Assembly (NCBI RefSeq): GCF_000425805.1
Contig: NZ_AUED01000002.1
Span: 310,001-374,000, forward strand
Origin: Pseudomonas vranovensis DSM 16006
GTDB taxonomy: Bacteria > Pseudomonadota > Gammaproteobacteria > Pseudomonadales > Pseudomonadaceae
DNA: 64,000 nucleotides
Direction of reading: 5' to 3'
This document shows, one piece after another, positions 11,776-22,385 of the stretch. A program made the position numbers and the translations under genes. The notes below the pieces were generated by a model. The model worked only from the letters and a program-made list of their open reading frames with translations. It was not told the DNA's origin and searched no databases. Numbering within the stretch: the stretch's first letter is position 1; each line of letters begins with the position of its first letter.

Positions 11776-12258
11776 ATGCACACCGACCTGTGGAATTTTG
11801 CCTTGAAACTGTACGCCCGCCCAGGCGTCGAAGCGGCCTGCCTGCAATGGCAGGACCAGGGCGGTGATGTCTGCTTGCTGCTGTGTGCAGCCTGGCTTCG
11901 CGAGCGCGGCAGAATTCCGAACGAGCAGCGTGCCCGCGCATTGCATGCACAGGCTCGAAGCTGGCAGGCAGAGGTGGTAAAGCCGCTGCGCAGTTTGCGC
12001 CAGCAATGGCGAATGGCATCGGCACACGATGCGCAACTGGCGAGCTTGCGTGATCAAGTGAAGGGCTTGGAGCTGGCGGCAGAGCGCGTGTTGCTGGAAC
12101 GCCTGGAGGCAGTCAGCGAAGGCGGGGAAGCAGAGAGCCCATCTCATGCAGACTGGCTGCAATGGGCGCTGCCCTCAGGCGCCCGCTTGCATCACGACGC
12201 GCTGCAAAAGCTGCGCGCCGTGATGCTGACCACTCAGGATGCCGAAGACGGCGTCTGA
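11776..12258 (+). CDS. TIGR02444 family protein
   Basis: A 160-residue protein starting MHTDLWNFALKLYARPGVE, typical of the TIGR02444 family found in pseudomonads and relatives. It contains LLLCAAWLRERG and a cysteine/leucine-rich helical core, and no catalytic motif is evident. Function unknown. Divergent from the ABC-F gene and convergent with algP, with its last 25 bp overlapping the 3' end of algP. Confidence 0.85.
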   Translation: MHTDLWNFALKLYARPGVEAACLQWQDQGGDVCLLLCAAWLRERGRIPNEQRARALHAQARSWQAEVVKPLRSLRQQWRMASAHDAQLASLRDQVKGLELAAERVLLERLEAVSEGGEAESPSHADWLQWALPSGARLHHDALQKLRAVMLTTQDAEDGV

Positions 12259-13352
12259 GAAGTCGTTACCGACGATGCGGTGGCCGTCGACGGCGTAGTT
12301 GCCGGTGGCGTAGTCGCGGCTGGCGTTGTGGCTGGGGCGACGGGCGCCGCAGGGGTTGCAGGCTTGGCCGCTACGGGCTGCGCCGCAGGTTTGGCAGCCG
12401 GTTTTGCGGCTGGCTTGGCCGGTGCTTTGGCGGCAGCGGGTTTGGCTGCTGGCTTGACAGGCGCCTTTGCCGCAACAGGCTTGGCCGCAGGTTTTGCCGG
12501 GGCCTTGGCGGCAGCAGGTTTGGCTGCTGGCCTGGCAGGTGCTTTTGCTGCAGCAGGCTTGGCGGCAGGTTTGGCCGGAGCCTTGGCGGCGGCAGGTTTG
12601 GCTGCAGGCCTGGCAGGTGCTTTTGCTGCAGCAGGCCTGGCGGCAGGTTTTGCCGGGGCCTTGGCAACTGCAGGTTTGGCTGCAGGTTTGGCGGCTACCG
12701 TTCTGGCAGCTGGTTTGGCGGCGGCGGTTTTAGCCGCTGGCTTGGCAGGCGATTTTGCCGCTGCAGGTTTGGCCGCAGGTTTTGCAGCAGCCGTTCTGGT
12801 CGCTGGCTTGGCCGCAGGTTTTGCAGCTGCGGTTTTAGCAGCCGGCTTGGCAGCGGGTTTTGCCGCAGCCGCTTTAACAGCAGGCTTGGCGGCAGGTTTG
12901 CTGGCAGCCTTGGCAGCTGGCTTGGCAGTAGCGACAGGTGCAGGTTTTGCTGCACGCTGGGTCAGCGCCTTGGCAGCCGCTTCCCTGACCTTGCCAACAC
13001 CCTGGGCCAGTTTCAGGCTTTCCTGGGCATCACGCTTGAGTTGCAGAATGTAGGTGCGTGTCTGCGACTGACGCTCCTTGAGCGAGTCGAGCAGCGTTTC
13101 GAGTTCACCAACTGCCGACTTGGCCTTGCCTTGCGCCTTGGCTTTGCCGGACTTGGCAGCGTCCTGCAGTTTGAGGCGGGACTTGTGCAGTTTCTCTTGA
13201 GCCTTGCCACGTTGTTTTTCCAACTTGGCGAGCAGTTTTTCAGCATCAGCCAGCGCTTGCGAGCAGGCATTTTCCAAATGGTCGAGCAGGCTGCCCGAGA
13301 GTTGCTGGAGCAGGTGCAACGGCGTACTTACTGGCTTCTTATTGGCCGACAT
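12234..13352 (-). CDS. algP: AlgP, histone H1-like Lys/Ala/Pro-rich protein
   Basis: A 372-residue protein in two parts. Residues ~1-120 form a charged helical/coiled-coil segment (LLQQLSGSLLDHLENACSQA, LLAKLEKQRGKAQEKLHKSR). Residues ~125-335 are low-complexity KPAAKPA repeats, including several tandem 13-residue units of the type KAPAKPAAKPAAA, ending in an Ala/Pro/Thr tail. The layout matches P. aeruginosa AlgP (AlgR3), a DNA-binding protein implicated in alginate gene control. At DNA level the units are about 39 bp, and a 78-bp period is visible (12501 against 12579), so copy number may vary between strains. Position next to algQ agrees with the P. aeruginosa order. Confidence 0.93.
   Translation of the reverse strand: MSANKKPVSTPLHLLQQLSGSLLDHLENACSQALADAEKLLAKLEKQRGKAQEKLHKSRLKLQDAAKSGKAKAQGKAKSAVGELETLLDSLKERQSQTRTYILQLKRDAQESLKLAQGVGKVREAAAKALTQRAAKPAPVATAKPAAKAASKPAAKPAVKAAAAKPAAKPAAKTAAAKPAAKPATRTAAAKPAAKPAAAKSPAKPAAKTAAAKPAARTVAAKPAAKPAVAKAPAKPAARPAAAKAPARPAAKPAAAKAPAKPAAKPAAAKAPARPAAKPAAAKAPAKPAAKPVAAKAPVKPAAKPAAAKAPAKPAAKPAAKPAAQPVAAKPATPAAPVAPATTPAATTPPATTPSTATASSVTTSQTPSSAS
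12380..12680. repeat. Tandem 39/78-bp coding repeats of algP
   Basis: Near-identical blocks recur: from 12501 and again from 12579 the sequence reads [a/g]GCCTTGGCGGC... followed by TTTGGCTGC..GGCCTGGCAGG and TGCTTTTGCTGCAGCAGG. The period is 78 bp (26 codons), itself two 39-bp units encoding KAPAKPAAKPAAA variants. Flanking units are more diverged. Confidence 0.85.
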
Positions 13353-13578
13353 GGTTTACCTCCTGGCTGACGAGAGTGCGGCTCATACTATGCTTCTGCT
13401 GCTACCGCCGCTAGGGCATGTTGACAGTATTAAAGGCGCCGCGTTGCATGCCTGGGCAAAGTTGTTATCGCTGCAGCTGGAAGCAAGTGTAGATGCTGCA
13501 CAAAGTGTTGCTGATATTTGCACGAAGTAACGAGTGAAGGCTGGCATACTTTATTTCCGCTGAAGCAGGAGTGAGCCA

Positions 13579-14244
13579 GTGTCGCGTTATCTAGTATTAG
13601 CTCTTTTTCTATTGCCGGTGTCGCTCATGGCAGCGCCTGCGAACACCCCTGAAAGCAATCACGACCTGGCCTACAGCCTGGGCGCCAGCCTGGGTGAGCG
13701 GCTGCGCACGGAAGTTCCAAACCTGCAGTTGGATGCCTTGCTGGAAGGGTTGCGACAGGCCTACCAGAACAAGCCCCTGGCCCTGAGCAAAGAACGTATG
13801 ACGGCAATACTCGGCGAACATGAAATCCAGGCCAACCAAGCTGCGTTACAGGCACACAGCGAACAGTTGCAGACTGCGGAAAAACGCTTCATGGCCACAG
13901 AGCGGGCACGTGCAGGCGTGCGCGAATTAGCCGCAGGTATTCTGGTGGCCGAACAGGTCAACGGTACTGGCGCCAAACCTTCAGCGCAGGGAAAAGTCCA
14001 GGTCCGGTATGTCGGCAAGTTGCCTGACGGAACCGTTTTCGATCAGAACCAGCAAGCGCAGTGGTTCAATCTGGGCAGTGTGATCGAGGGATGGCAACTG
14101 ACATTGCCAGAGATGACGACAGGGTCGAAATGGCGCCTGGTGATTCCTTCAGCCCTGGCCTATGGTGCCGAAGGCGCGGGCGACCTGATTGCGCCCTATA
14201 CGCCATTGGTGTTCGAGATCGAATTGCTGGGTGTCGCCGAATAA
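13579..14244 (+). CDS. FKBP-type peptidyl-prolyl cis-trans isomerase
   Basis: A 221-residue exported isomerase related to FkpA/Mip. A signal peptide (about 1-20, ending LMAAPA) is followed by a helical dimerisation domain with YSLGASLGERLR and a long helix (~80-115), then the FKBP domain from ~125 with VQVRYVGKLPDGTVFD, VIEGWQLTLPEM and IPSALAYGAEGAG. It probably assists periplasmic folding. The start is GTG 13579, chosen because AGGAG lies 7 nt upstream. It is transcribed away from algP and convergent with algQ, as in P. aeruginosa. Confidence 0.93.
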   Translation: MSRYLVLALFLLPVSLMAAPANTPESNHDLAYSLGASLGERLRTEVPNLQLDALLEGLRQAYQNKPLALSKERMTAILGEHEIQANQAALQAHSEQLQTAEKRFMATERARAGVRELAAGILVAEQVNGTGAKPSAQGKVQVRYVGKLPDGTVFDQNQQAQWFNLGSVIEGWQLTLPEMTTGSKWRLVIPSALAYGAEGAGDLIAPYTPLVFEIELLGVAE

Positions 14245-14260
14245 ACCGTCGGCACACCCA

Positions 14261-14731
14261 TCAAGCCTGAACGGCAGCTTCTTCGCTATGTGCGTTGTGC
14301 AGCACTTCGATCAGGCAGTCTTCAAGCTCGAAGCGCTCATGCAACAAGCTGCCCAGTTCGTTGAGCTTCTTTGCGAAGCGCTCCGGGTCGTTGCAGTCGC
14401 CTTTGTCGCAATGATCATTGAAGGCAGAGGCTATCTCGGTGATCGCATCGATCCGCGGGCTGATCTGTGTAGCCAGTTCCAGGCCTCGCGTATCACCAAA
14501 GGCCTTGGCTTCGCTGACCAGCTGCTCGCTGACTTCAAAATGCCAGGCCGATACATAGTCGATCAGCACGGCACAAAAGTCGCGACTCTTGTCCTTGTCG
14601 GCAAAGGCCGGCTTGGCATCGCGTAACTCACGAAAGGCTGTCACCAGCTCTGCACGCTCATCCAACCAGCGGTCAATGAGCTTATGAACCCCACCCCAGC
14701 GTTCCTGAGCATTCTGACAACTATCTAGCAT
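14261..14731 (-). CDS. algQ: AlgQ/Rsd anti-sigma-70 factor
   Basis: A 156-residue helical protein of the Rsd/AlgQ family, which binds region 4 of sigma-70 and shifts RNA polymerase toward alternative sigma factors; in P. aeruginosa it affects alginate and siderophore production. The start [19 protein letters not shown] is at ATG 14731. Family landmarks are the N-terminal ERW-x5-[26 protein letters not shown] central helix, and the acidic C-terminal [13 protein letters not shown]. An upstream in-frame ATG at 14785 lacks family similarity. Convergent with the FKBP gene. Confidence 0.94.
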   Translation of the reverse strand: MLDSCQNAQERWGGVHKLIDRWLDERAELVTAFRELRDAKPAFADKDKSRDFCAVLIDYVSAWHFEVSEQLVSEAKAFGDTRGLELATQISPRIDAITEIASAFNDHCDKGDCNDPERFAKKLNELGSLLHERFELEDCLIEVLHNAHSEEAAVQA

Positions 14732-14955
14732 GGCGATCTCATCCCTTCTGGGTAATGCCCCCGCTCCTCGCTCGCAAGTGTGCAAGCAAAGGTGACGTCA
14801 GCAGGGCAGCATCGAGCAGCTGTATTTTCGGTATGCGTGCAGGGAGATTATTCCCGTGCGCCCTAGGCTTCAAGGTACGCAGGCGACAAAGTTCATACAA
14901 GTGTTTAATCCCTGCCTGACCTGCCGCCGGTCGTTTGCAGACAGAAGTGACCGCC
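14732..14955. other. Intergenic region between algQ and dsbB
   Basis: 224 bp upstream of algQ and downstream of dsbB, both on the minus strand. I find no convincing ORF, RNA gene or strong terminator here; it presumably contains the algQ promoter. Confidence 0.4.
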
Positions 14956-15465
14956 TCAGTTTTTCGCCGGACGATTGAACACTGCAGCCCTCCCCCCGAA
15001 CAGGCGCACTAAAGCCAACACTGCCAAGAAGACAAATGCCAACAGGCTCCACTCGGGAATCGTCAGATCAAGAAAGCTCCAGTTCAAGCGCACGCAGTCA
15101 GGGCTACCGATCAGCATCAGCTTGAACTGATGGGCCAGCGGCATGCTGTCGACGGCAGGCGGGCAATCGCTGGCAACGGGCCAATGCATGCCCTGAAGCC
15201 ACACATGCCTGCCGGCGAGGAGGGCACCGCAGGTAGCGCACAGCAGCGCCAGCGCCGCATAGATTCGCGCCCCCAGGCACCCAGGGCCATGGAGCACCGC
15301 ACACACGCTCACCAACGCGAAAGCTCCCAGGAACAACCGCTGGCTGTAGCACAACAGGCAAGGCTCCAACCCCACTTCCCACTCAAGGTAGAACGCAGCC
15401 GCCAGCATCAGCACCGAGACCACGAAGGCCAGAAGGAACATTGAGCGCAGGGAGACCGACGGCAT
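14956..15465 (-). CDS. dsbB: Disulfide bond formation protein DsbB (DsbH-like)
   Basis: A 169-residue inner-membrane quinone reductase that reoxidises periplasmic DsbA. Four hydrophobic helices surround two cysteine pairs in the expected loops: CLLC (C36, C39) after helix 1 and C101...C124 between helices 3 and 4. The arginine after the CxxC (SQR) that interacts with quinone is present. P. aeruginosa has two DsbB-type proteins, and this genomic position corresponds to the one called DsbH. ATG at 15465. Confidence 0.93.
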   Translation of the reverse strand: MPSVSLRSMFLLAFVVSVLMLAAAFYLEWEVGLEPCLLCYSQRLFLGAFALVSVCAVLHGPGCLGARIYAALALLCATCGALLAGRHVWLQGMHWPVASDCPPAVDSMPLAHQFKLMLIGSPDCVRLNWSFLDLTIPEWSLLAFVFLAVLALVRLFGGRAAVFNRPAKN

Positions 15466-15681
15466 GAGTAGTCCGGAGGGGTAGAAAGACAGGCGTCAAC
15501 GGTAGAGGATGTCCGTGCCTTGTTTCAAGCTACTACAACTGAGACAAATCACTGATTAGTAAGGGAATAATCCCATGTTAGATATGAGTTTTCTTTGAGC
15601 GCCTAAAGAAAAAACTCACGTGCATGTAGGATATTTCGATAACAGCTTGGGCTCGCGGCTTGGCGCGAGCCCAAGGGTTAC
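15466..15681. other. Intergenic region between dsbB and hemY
   Basis: 216 bp, relatively AT-rich at 15530-15640, containing the hairpin at 15646-15675 and presumably the dsbB promoter. No small ORF with a ribosome binding site is evident. Confidence 0.4.
15646..15675 (-). terminator. Strong hairpin after hemY
   Basis: Perfect 12-bp stem CTTGGGCTCGCG / CGCGAGCCCAAG around a 6-nt loop, 7 bp beyond the hemY stop. There is no clear T tract on the minus strand, so it may be a terminator, a 3'-end stabiliser, or both. Confidence 0.6.
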
Positions 15682-16920
15682 TCAAGCGCGTACCGTGTCT
15701 GGCAACGGCAATGCCAACAGGCGATCATCGAGCAGGCCAAGGCCTTCCTGGAACAGTTGGTTACTCCGGTCCGTATCACCTAGCCCGGCCAACAAACGGG
15801 CCAGTTCGGCACACGCCTCGGGATTACGCTGCAATCGCAAACTGCTTTCCAGATAATCACGGGCCTTGCCCCACAGACGGTTCTGCAGGCTCAACCGACC
15901 TAGCGTGAGCAACAAGCTGGGATCATCACCATGTTGCTTGAGCCATCCCTCGGCCGTCTGCAGCTGGCGCGCCAGATCGGCGCCGCGCACCAGGCCGTAG
16001 AGCCTGGCAAGGTGGCTTTCATACTGACGCTTGAGCGCCGTGCGCAGCGCCTCTTCTGCCTCACTCTCGGCGCCCAGCTGGCGCAGTTGCTCGGCATAGG
16101 CCAGCACCAGTTGCGGCTCCTGGCGCTGGGCAGCCGTCAATTGCTGCCAGGCGCGCTCCAGGGACTGCCGCGCACTGTGCTCCTCCCCTTCACGGCTGGC
16201 GGCAAGGGAGAGGTTTTCCCCCCAGGAACGCCGCTCCAGCTCTTCCAGCTCGGCAGTCGGAAGCACTTTCCCCTTGCGCAGCTCCGGCAACAAACGGATG
16301 AGCGCCGACCAGTCACCCCGTTCGCGGTACAAGCGCTGCAGCAGCCGCAGTACCTGGGCGTTATGCGGGTGACGCTCCTGCATCGCTTGCAAGGTTTCCA
16401 GCGCTGCCTCGCTTTCACCGTTGTCCATCTGCATTTGCGCATGGCTCAGCGCGATGGCCAGTTCTGCTTCTGGCTGGCGCTCCAGTGCGCGCTCAAGCAG
16501 CTTGTCGCGGTCTTCGATACGCCCCAGTTCATTGGCTGCCCGCGCCGCCCCAAGGTAGTACAACAGCGGTTGGCGCTCGGCCTCGGCAGCACGATGGAGG
16601 TGACGCTGGGCACTGGACCAGCGCCCTTCGGCAAGGTCCAGCTGCCCCTGCTCTATGGCCAACCGGGTGCGACGGCTGCGGTTGCGCCGTGACCAGGGAT
16701 TGACCACACCGCTGGAGGTCAGCACCAGGCCAACCAGGTAGCGCACCAGCAATACCAGCAACAGGATTGCCGCCAGCGCCGCCAGCGCGGCCCACAGGCC
16801 CGATTGATAGCGAAAGTTGCCATAGGAAATCAGTACGTAACCGCTATGTTTGGCGATCGCGACCCCGAGTGCGGCAGCGGCTGCAATGGCCACCACCATC
16901 AGCAGGTACACGCGCTTCAT
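15682..16920 (-). CDS. hemY: HemY, TPR-containing membrane protein of the haem operon
   Basis: A 412-residue protein with two N-terminal membrane helices (about 5-25 and 42-66, separated by HSGYVLISYGNFRYQSG) and a cytoplasmic/periplasmic array of TPR-like helical repeats (from ~95 on: LDLAEGRWSSAQRHL, PLLYYLGAARAANELG, LLLTLGRLSLQNRLWGKARDY). HemY of this type is linked by gene context to haem synthesis, but its biochemical role is unresolved. Its ATG overlaps the hemX stop (ATGA), so it is the last gene of algR-hemC-hemD-hemX-hemY. Confidence 0.93.
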   Translation of the reverse strand: MKRVYLLMVVAIAAAAALGVAIAKHSGYVLISYGNFRYQSGLWAALAALAAILLLVLLVRYLVGLVLTSSGVVNPWSRRNRSRRTRLAIEQGQLDLAEGRWSSAQRHLHRAAEAERQPLLYYLGAARAANELGRIEDRDKLLERALERQPEAELAIALSHAQMQMDNGESEAALETLQAMQERHPHNAQVLRLLQRLYRERGDWSALIRLLPELRKGKVLPTAELEELERRSWGENLSLAASREGEEHSARQSLERAWQQLTAAQRQEPQLVLAYAEQLRQLGAESEAEEALRTALKRQYESHLARLYGLVRGADLARQLQTAEGWLKQHGDDPSLLLTLGRLSLQNRLWGKARDYLESSLRLQRNPEACAELARLLAGLGDTDRSNQLFQEGLGLLDDRLLALPLPDTVRA

Positions 16921-18011
16921 GGCTTGGCCTCCTCGACCGGCAGGTGCCGACGCTCCAGGTAGGCCTGGACCGCACTGAGGCTGTCGGCCAGGTCAGGCAC
17001 CACCACCGAGACCGGCTCGTTGGCCAAGGCGTTGAGGCTGTCGAGCATTGCCTTGCTTTGCGGGTTGTCCGGATTGAAGTTGGCCAGCAGCACGCTGCGT
17101 GCATCATCCAGTGCCTGGGTGTAGACCTTGGCCTCTCCGTTGAGCGCCGCCCACTGGGCCTGCTCGAGGGTCAGGCTCAGGGCCAGGCGCAGTTGGTTGA
17201 GCGACTGCCCAGCAAGCAGTGGGCGGATGTTATCGTCGGCATTGAAGTCGATCTGGAAGTACTTCGACAGCTCCGCCCACCATTGCGACCAGCGACTGGC
17301 ACCGTCACCGTCGGCAGTCAATGCACCCAGGGCATCGGCATTGCTTTCAAATTCCGGGGACAGGGCACTGAGTTGCTGCACTTGCTCACGTTGGGCGGCG
17401 AGCTTGAGGAACAACCCGGTGCGATCCGGCTGCTGGACGCTGTTGAGGGTCGCCAGGCTCTTGGCCAGCTGCTCACGGGCGGCAAATGCTCCCGGGTCGC
17501 TCTGCTCACGCAGAATATCATCGGCGCCCTGGACCAGCGCACGGGCGCTGACGATGTCCTGCAAGGCCGACAAACGCAGGCTGGCCAGACGCAACAGGTG
17601 TTCGGCTTCAGCCAGGCGCCAGTCCTTGCGGCTGGCACCCAGGATAGTCTCCAGGCGCTGGCTCAACCGCTGCTGGTCGCCCTGCAGTTGCGCCACCAGG
17701 CGGCGGCGATCTTCCAGTTCGGTGGCAGCAGGCAGGCTGGCAAGCTGCGCAGAGATTTGCTGCTCGCGCAACTGCAGTGCCTGAGTCTTCTCACTCAGAC
17801 CTTGCAGGTACTGACCCTGACCCTGTTCGGTGCCCTGAAGCTGGCGCACCTGCCAAACACCCCACCCTCCTACAGCAACACCCGCTGCACCGAGCAGCAA
17901 GGCCAGGATCGCCAAGCCGTTGCCCGAGCGCTTGCCCGGCGTGGCGGCGGTAGGTTCAGACGCCTCAGGCGTCGATTGCAGGTCATCGTTGGGCAAGACA
18001 GTTTCGCTCAC
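16917..18011 (-). CDS. hemX: HemX, membrane-anchored coiled-coil protein of the haem operon
   Basis: A 364-residue protein with a Glu/Thr-rich N-terminus, a single membrane helix (about 29-50: GLAILALLLGAAGVAVGGWGV), then a long coiled-coil (~55-125, many Gln/Leu) and a helical domain to the end. Databases often label it uroporphyrin-III C-methyltransferase, but no SAM-binding motif is visible, so I would not claim that activity. The start is GTG 18011. Upstream hemD ends 45 bp away; downstream hemY overlaps by 4 bp. Confidence 0.92.
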   Translation of the reverse strand: MSETVLPNDDLQSTPEASEPTAATPGKRSGNGLAILALLLGAAGVAVGGWGVWQVRQLQGTEQGQGQYLQGLSEKTQALQLREQQISAQLASLPAATELEDRRRLVAQLQGDQQRLSQRLETILGASRKDWRLAEAEHLLRLASLRLSALQDIVSARALVQGADDILREQSDPGAFAAREQLAKSLATLNSVQQPDRTGLFLKLAAQREQVQQLSALSPEFESNADALGALTADGDGASRWSQWWAELSKYFQIDFNADDNIRPLLAGQSLNQLRLALSLTLEQAQWAALNGEAKVYTQALDDARSVLLANFNPDNPQSKAMLDSLNALANEPVSVVVPDLADSLSAVQAYLERRHLPVEEAKP

Positions 18012-18056
18012 GTATCCATCCTTTGCATTGGGCTCGTCGCCAATCAGCTTAGCGCC

Positions 18057-18824
18057 TCAGGGGGCAGGTGCAGGTGTTTGCTGCAGCGCTGCCAACAAAG
18101 CCGCGGCGCTGGCACCGCGACAATCCACTACATTCCGGGCCCCGGCATCGCGGGCCTGCGCCGCAACACGAGGGCTGGGCACGAACAGCGGCAACTGCGC
18201 CAACTGCGGCCAATCACCGGCAGCCAGTTGCTGCAAGTGTTCAAGACCCTGCCCACTGCTGACCACCAGGCCATTCAGGCGTTCCCCGCTAACGCGCGCA
18301 GACAGCGCATTGCTCGGGTAAACCGGCAGGAATCGGCGATAGAGTTGCAGATATTCGACACTAGCACCTAGTTCAGCGAGACGCTCGGCGAGCAATTCAC
18401 GCCCCCCTTCGCCCCGCATGATCAGCACCCGCGGTGCTGTGCAGGCAATGGCCTGGTGCAGCGCCGGTAGCGCTAGCAGTGCCTCGCTATCGTCACCAGC
18501 CTGGGGATAACTGACCTGACAGCCATGGTCCTGCAGAATTTGTGCAGACGCAGCTCCCACCGTGAACCAGGCCTGGGCCGGCAGTTGCGGCCAGAACGGC
18601 GAAAGCGCGGCCAGCCCGAGGCGGGCCGCTGGCTTGCTGACCACGATGATCGCGGCATACCGATCAAGATGGCGTAGCGTGTCGAGCTCGGGTTGATCCA
18701 GCGGCAGCGGCTCGATATCGAGCAACGGCAGGCTGCTGCTGGCCACTCCCTGTTCAGCGAGTATCTGGGCCAGCGCAGTACATTCTTCAGCCGGCCGGGT
18801 AAGGAGCAGGCGCCAGGTCCTCAC
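18057..18824 (-). CDS. hemD: Uroporphyrinogen-III synthase
   Basis: Cyclises hydroxymethylbilane with inversion of ring D to uroporphyrinogen III. The 255-residue product is typical of this poorly conserved family: [10 protein letters not shown] at the N-terminus, [11 protein letters not shown], a switch near [30 protein letters not shown] and [13 protein letters not shown], and a final [16 protein letters not shown]. The start is GTG 18824, whose GTGA overlaps the hemC stop, implying coupled translation. Confidence 0.94.
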   Translation of the reverse strand: MRTWRLLLTRPAEECTALAQILAEQGVASSSLPLLDIEPLPLDQPELDTLRHLDRYAAIIVVSKPAARLGLAALSPFWPQLPAQAWFTVGAASAQILQDHGCQVSYPQAGDDSEALLALPALHQAIACTAPRVLIMRGEGGRELLAERLAELGASVEYLQLYRRFLPVYPSNALSARVSGERLNGLVVSSGQGLEHLQQLAAGDWPQLAQLPLFVPSPRVAAQARDAGARNVVDCRGASAAALLAALQQTPAPAP

Positions 18825-19762
18825 GGGTGGCCGGCCTCGCCGTACACCGCCTTCAGAATATCTTCGGCACCTTGCTTGAGCAGGTCTTCAGCGACCTGAA
18901 CACCCAAGGCTTCTGCATCGGCGCGCGATGCGCGCGCCTGGGCTGTCAGCAGCTTGCCGCCGCTAGGTTCGCCCACCAGGCCACGCAGCCACAATTGATC
19001 GCCTTCGAGCACGGCGTAACAGGCAATCGGCACCTGGCAGCCGCCATTGAGGTGCTTGTTCAGCGCGCGCTCTGCTACCACGCGGTCTGCGGTGTCCTGG
19101 TGGTGCAGCGGCGCCAGCAGCGCGTGGATCTCGGTATCGGCGCTACGGCATTCGATACCCACGGCACCCTGGCCACCAGCGGGCAGGCTGTCGTCAACGC
19201 TGATGCCGGAGGTGATGCGATCTTCAAAGCCAAGACGAATGAGGCCTGCGGCCGCGAGGATGATCGCGTCATATTCACCCGCGTCGAGCTTGGCCAGGCG
19301 GGTGTTGACGTTGCCGCGCAGAAAGCGGATCTCGAGATCCGGGCGGCGAGTCAGCAGCTGGGCCTGGCGGCGCAGGCTGGAGGTGCCTACCACGCTGCCG
19401 GCGGGCAGGTCGTCTAGGCTCTTGAAGGTATTGGAAACGAAGGCGTCACGCGGGTCTTCACGCTCGCAGATGCAGTACAGGCCCAGGCCCTGCGGGAAGT
19501 CCATCGGCACGTCTTTCATCGAGTGCACGGCAATGTCGGCCTGGTTGTCCAGCAGCGCGGTTTCAAGCTCCTTGACGAACAAGCCTTTGCCGCCGATTTT
19601 CGACAGGGGCGAGTCCAGCAGCTTGTCGCCACGGCTGACCATCGGTACCAAGGTCACGATCAGACCAGGATGCGCCTGCACCAGACGGGATTTGACATAT
19701 TCGGCCTGCCACAGGGCCAAGGCACTTTTGCGGGTGGCAATGCGGATTTCGCGAGTGGACAT
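18821..19762 (-). CDS. hemC: Hydroxymethylbilane synthase (porphobilinogen deaminase)
   Basis: Polymerises four porphobilinogens into hydroxymethylbilane on a dipyrromethane cofactor. The 313-residue length is standard. Visible signatures are [54 protein letters not shown], and the cofactor cysteine C242 in [10 protein letters not shown]. The start [10 protein letters not shown] is ATG 19762; the frame continues to 19807 without similarity. Lies 109 bp downstream of algR and overlaps hemD by 4 bp. Confidence 0.97.
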   Translation of the reverse strand: MSTREIRIATRKSALALWQAEYVKSRLVQAHPGLIVTLVPMVSRGDKLLDSPLSKIGGKGLFVKELETALLDNQADIAVHSMKDVPMDFPQGLGLYCICEREDPRDAFVSNTFKSLDDLPAGSVVGTSSLRRQAQLLTRRPDLEIRFLRGNVNTRLAKLDAGEYDAIILAAAGLIRLGFEDRITSGISVDDSLPAGGQGAVGIECRSADTEIHALLAPLHHQDTADRVVAERALNKHLNGGCQVPIACYAVLEGDQLWLRGLVGEPSGGKLLTAQARASRADAEALGVQVAEDLLKQGAEDILKAVYGEAGHP

Positions 19763-19871
19763 GGAACGATCCGTACGAGATAGATTCGCCCGATGATAAC
19801 AGTTCAACCCAACCCGCTTGCAGATCTAAATCACGAGAGCAGCCGGCCGTCCCTGGCCGCACGCGGCAACC

Positions 19872-20618
19872 TCAAAGCTGCTGCATCATCTTGCGCACGC
19901 CCGCAACATGGCGGCGGCTGACAATCAGGGCGTCGCCATTGAGGCCCTTGAGAAACAACTGAAAATGCCCAAGGGGCGTGCGCTGCAGGCGCTCGATGCG
20001 ACTGCGGGCAACCAGTGCATTGCGGTGAATACGCACGAATCGCTCGCCAAACTCGTCTTCAAGGGCCTTGAGCGGTTCATCCAGCAGGACTTCGCCACCT
20101 TCGTGACGCAGGGTCACGTACTTGTGGTCGGCGATGAAATAGATCACCTGGTCCAGTGGAATCAACTCAATGCCCTTGCGGGTCCGGGCGCTGATATGGC
20201 TGCGCGGACCGCTGCCGCTTTCGGCGGCAGGACGTGTCAGCGCCGCCAGCTGTACCCGACTCGGGCGCTCGGCCTTTTTCAAGGCTTCGCGCAGGTTGTC
20301 CGGCTGCACCGGCTTCAACACATAGCCCAAGGTACTGTCCTTGAACGACTCCAGGGTGAATTCATCATCCCCGGTACAGAACACCACGGCAGGCGGGGCT
20401 TCGCGCTCACACAGACGAGCAGCGACCTGAAGGCCATCAAGGCCCGGCATGCGGATGTCCAGCAAGACCACCTCGGGCTTGAGGCTGTCAATCAGGGCCA
20501 GGGCCTCTTCGCCATTGGTGGCGCTGGGCTCCAGCACGGTATAGCCCTCCAGTTCACCGAGCAGTCGGCTCAAGCGTTCCCGGGCTTGGGGTTCGTCATC
20601 AACGATCAGGACATTCAT
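19872..20618 (-). CDS. algR: LytTR-family response regulator AlgR
   Basis: A 248-residue regulator: receiver domain (1-~120) with phospho-acceptor D54 in VVLLDIRMPG, plus acidic D7-D8 and Lys in LKPVQ; LytTR DNA-binding domain (~145-248) with YVTLRHEGGEVLLDEPL and FVRIHRNALVAR. In P. aeruginosa AlgR controls alginate, twitching and virulence genes and pairs with the sensor AlgZ/FimS encoded just upstream. No sensor gene lies here: the next gene is divergent argH, 320 bp away. ATG 20618, after an open but unsupported extension. Confidence 0.95.
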   Translation of the reverse strand: MNVLIVDDEPQARERLSRLLGELEGYTVLEPSATNGEEALALIDSLKPEVVLLDIRMPGLDGLQVAARLCEREAPPAVVFCTGDDEFTLESFKDSTLGYVLKPVQPDNLREALKKAERPSRVQLAALTRPAAESGSGPRSHISARTRKGIELIPLDQVIYFIADHKYVTLRHEGGEVLLDEPLKALEDEFGERFVRIHRNALVARSRIERLQRTPLGHFQLFLKGLNGDALIVSRRHVAGVRKMMQQL

Positions 20619-20938
20619 ATTGCGCTGGATTCCTGCGTGAGTCTCGCACAAGGATAGCGTAGACAGGTGAGGTGACGACCGTCACGGCGATCCACGCTCA
20701 GACTCGCACGATGGCTAAAGATTCACTGGCGCGGCAGGAAACATGCCACGCCTCTGTCCAACTGTAGACGGTTGCCGGAACGCTGCCGTTCAATCGTTAA
20801 ATATCCTGTTACCCGCCACCCCCTGCGACACAAACCCGCATTAACCCGTATTTGCCCCGACCGCAGTCCTGCGGTGCGGGTGCCAACCCTGCTATTATCG
20901 GCACCACTTTTCCGTTCACGCCTTCAACGAGTGAATCC
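20619..20938. promoter_or_regulatory. Divergent algR-argH promoter region, without algZ
   Basis: 320 bp with no ORF on either strand that could encode a histidine kinase. A small hairpin ACCGCAG-TC-CTGCGGT lies at 20860-20875, and a TATTAT -10-like hexamer at 20893-20898 is well placed for argH. No clear AlgU-type promoter was recognised for algR. Confidence 0.5.
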
Positions 20939-22333
<1,395 letters not shown>

Positions 22334-22385
22334 GCCCCATGCCCAGGCTCGTCGGCATCCTGCCGCGAGCCTGTTGCATCAGCCG

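Noticed and set aside
12162..13370. Two long plus-strand frames (Arg/Gly/Cys-rich and Ala/Gly/Leu-rich) opposite algP
   Set aside because: Low-complexity products of the repeat tract read backwards; AlgP on the minus strand matches a known protein.
16917..18011. Annotation of HemX as a uroporphyrin-III methyltransferase
   Set aside because: No SAM-methyltransferase motif; the sequence is a membrane-anchored coiled-coil.
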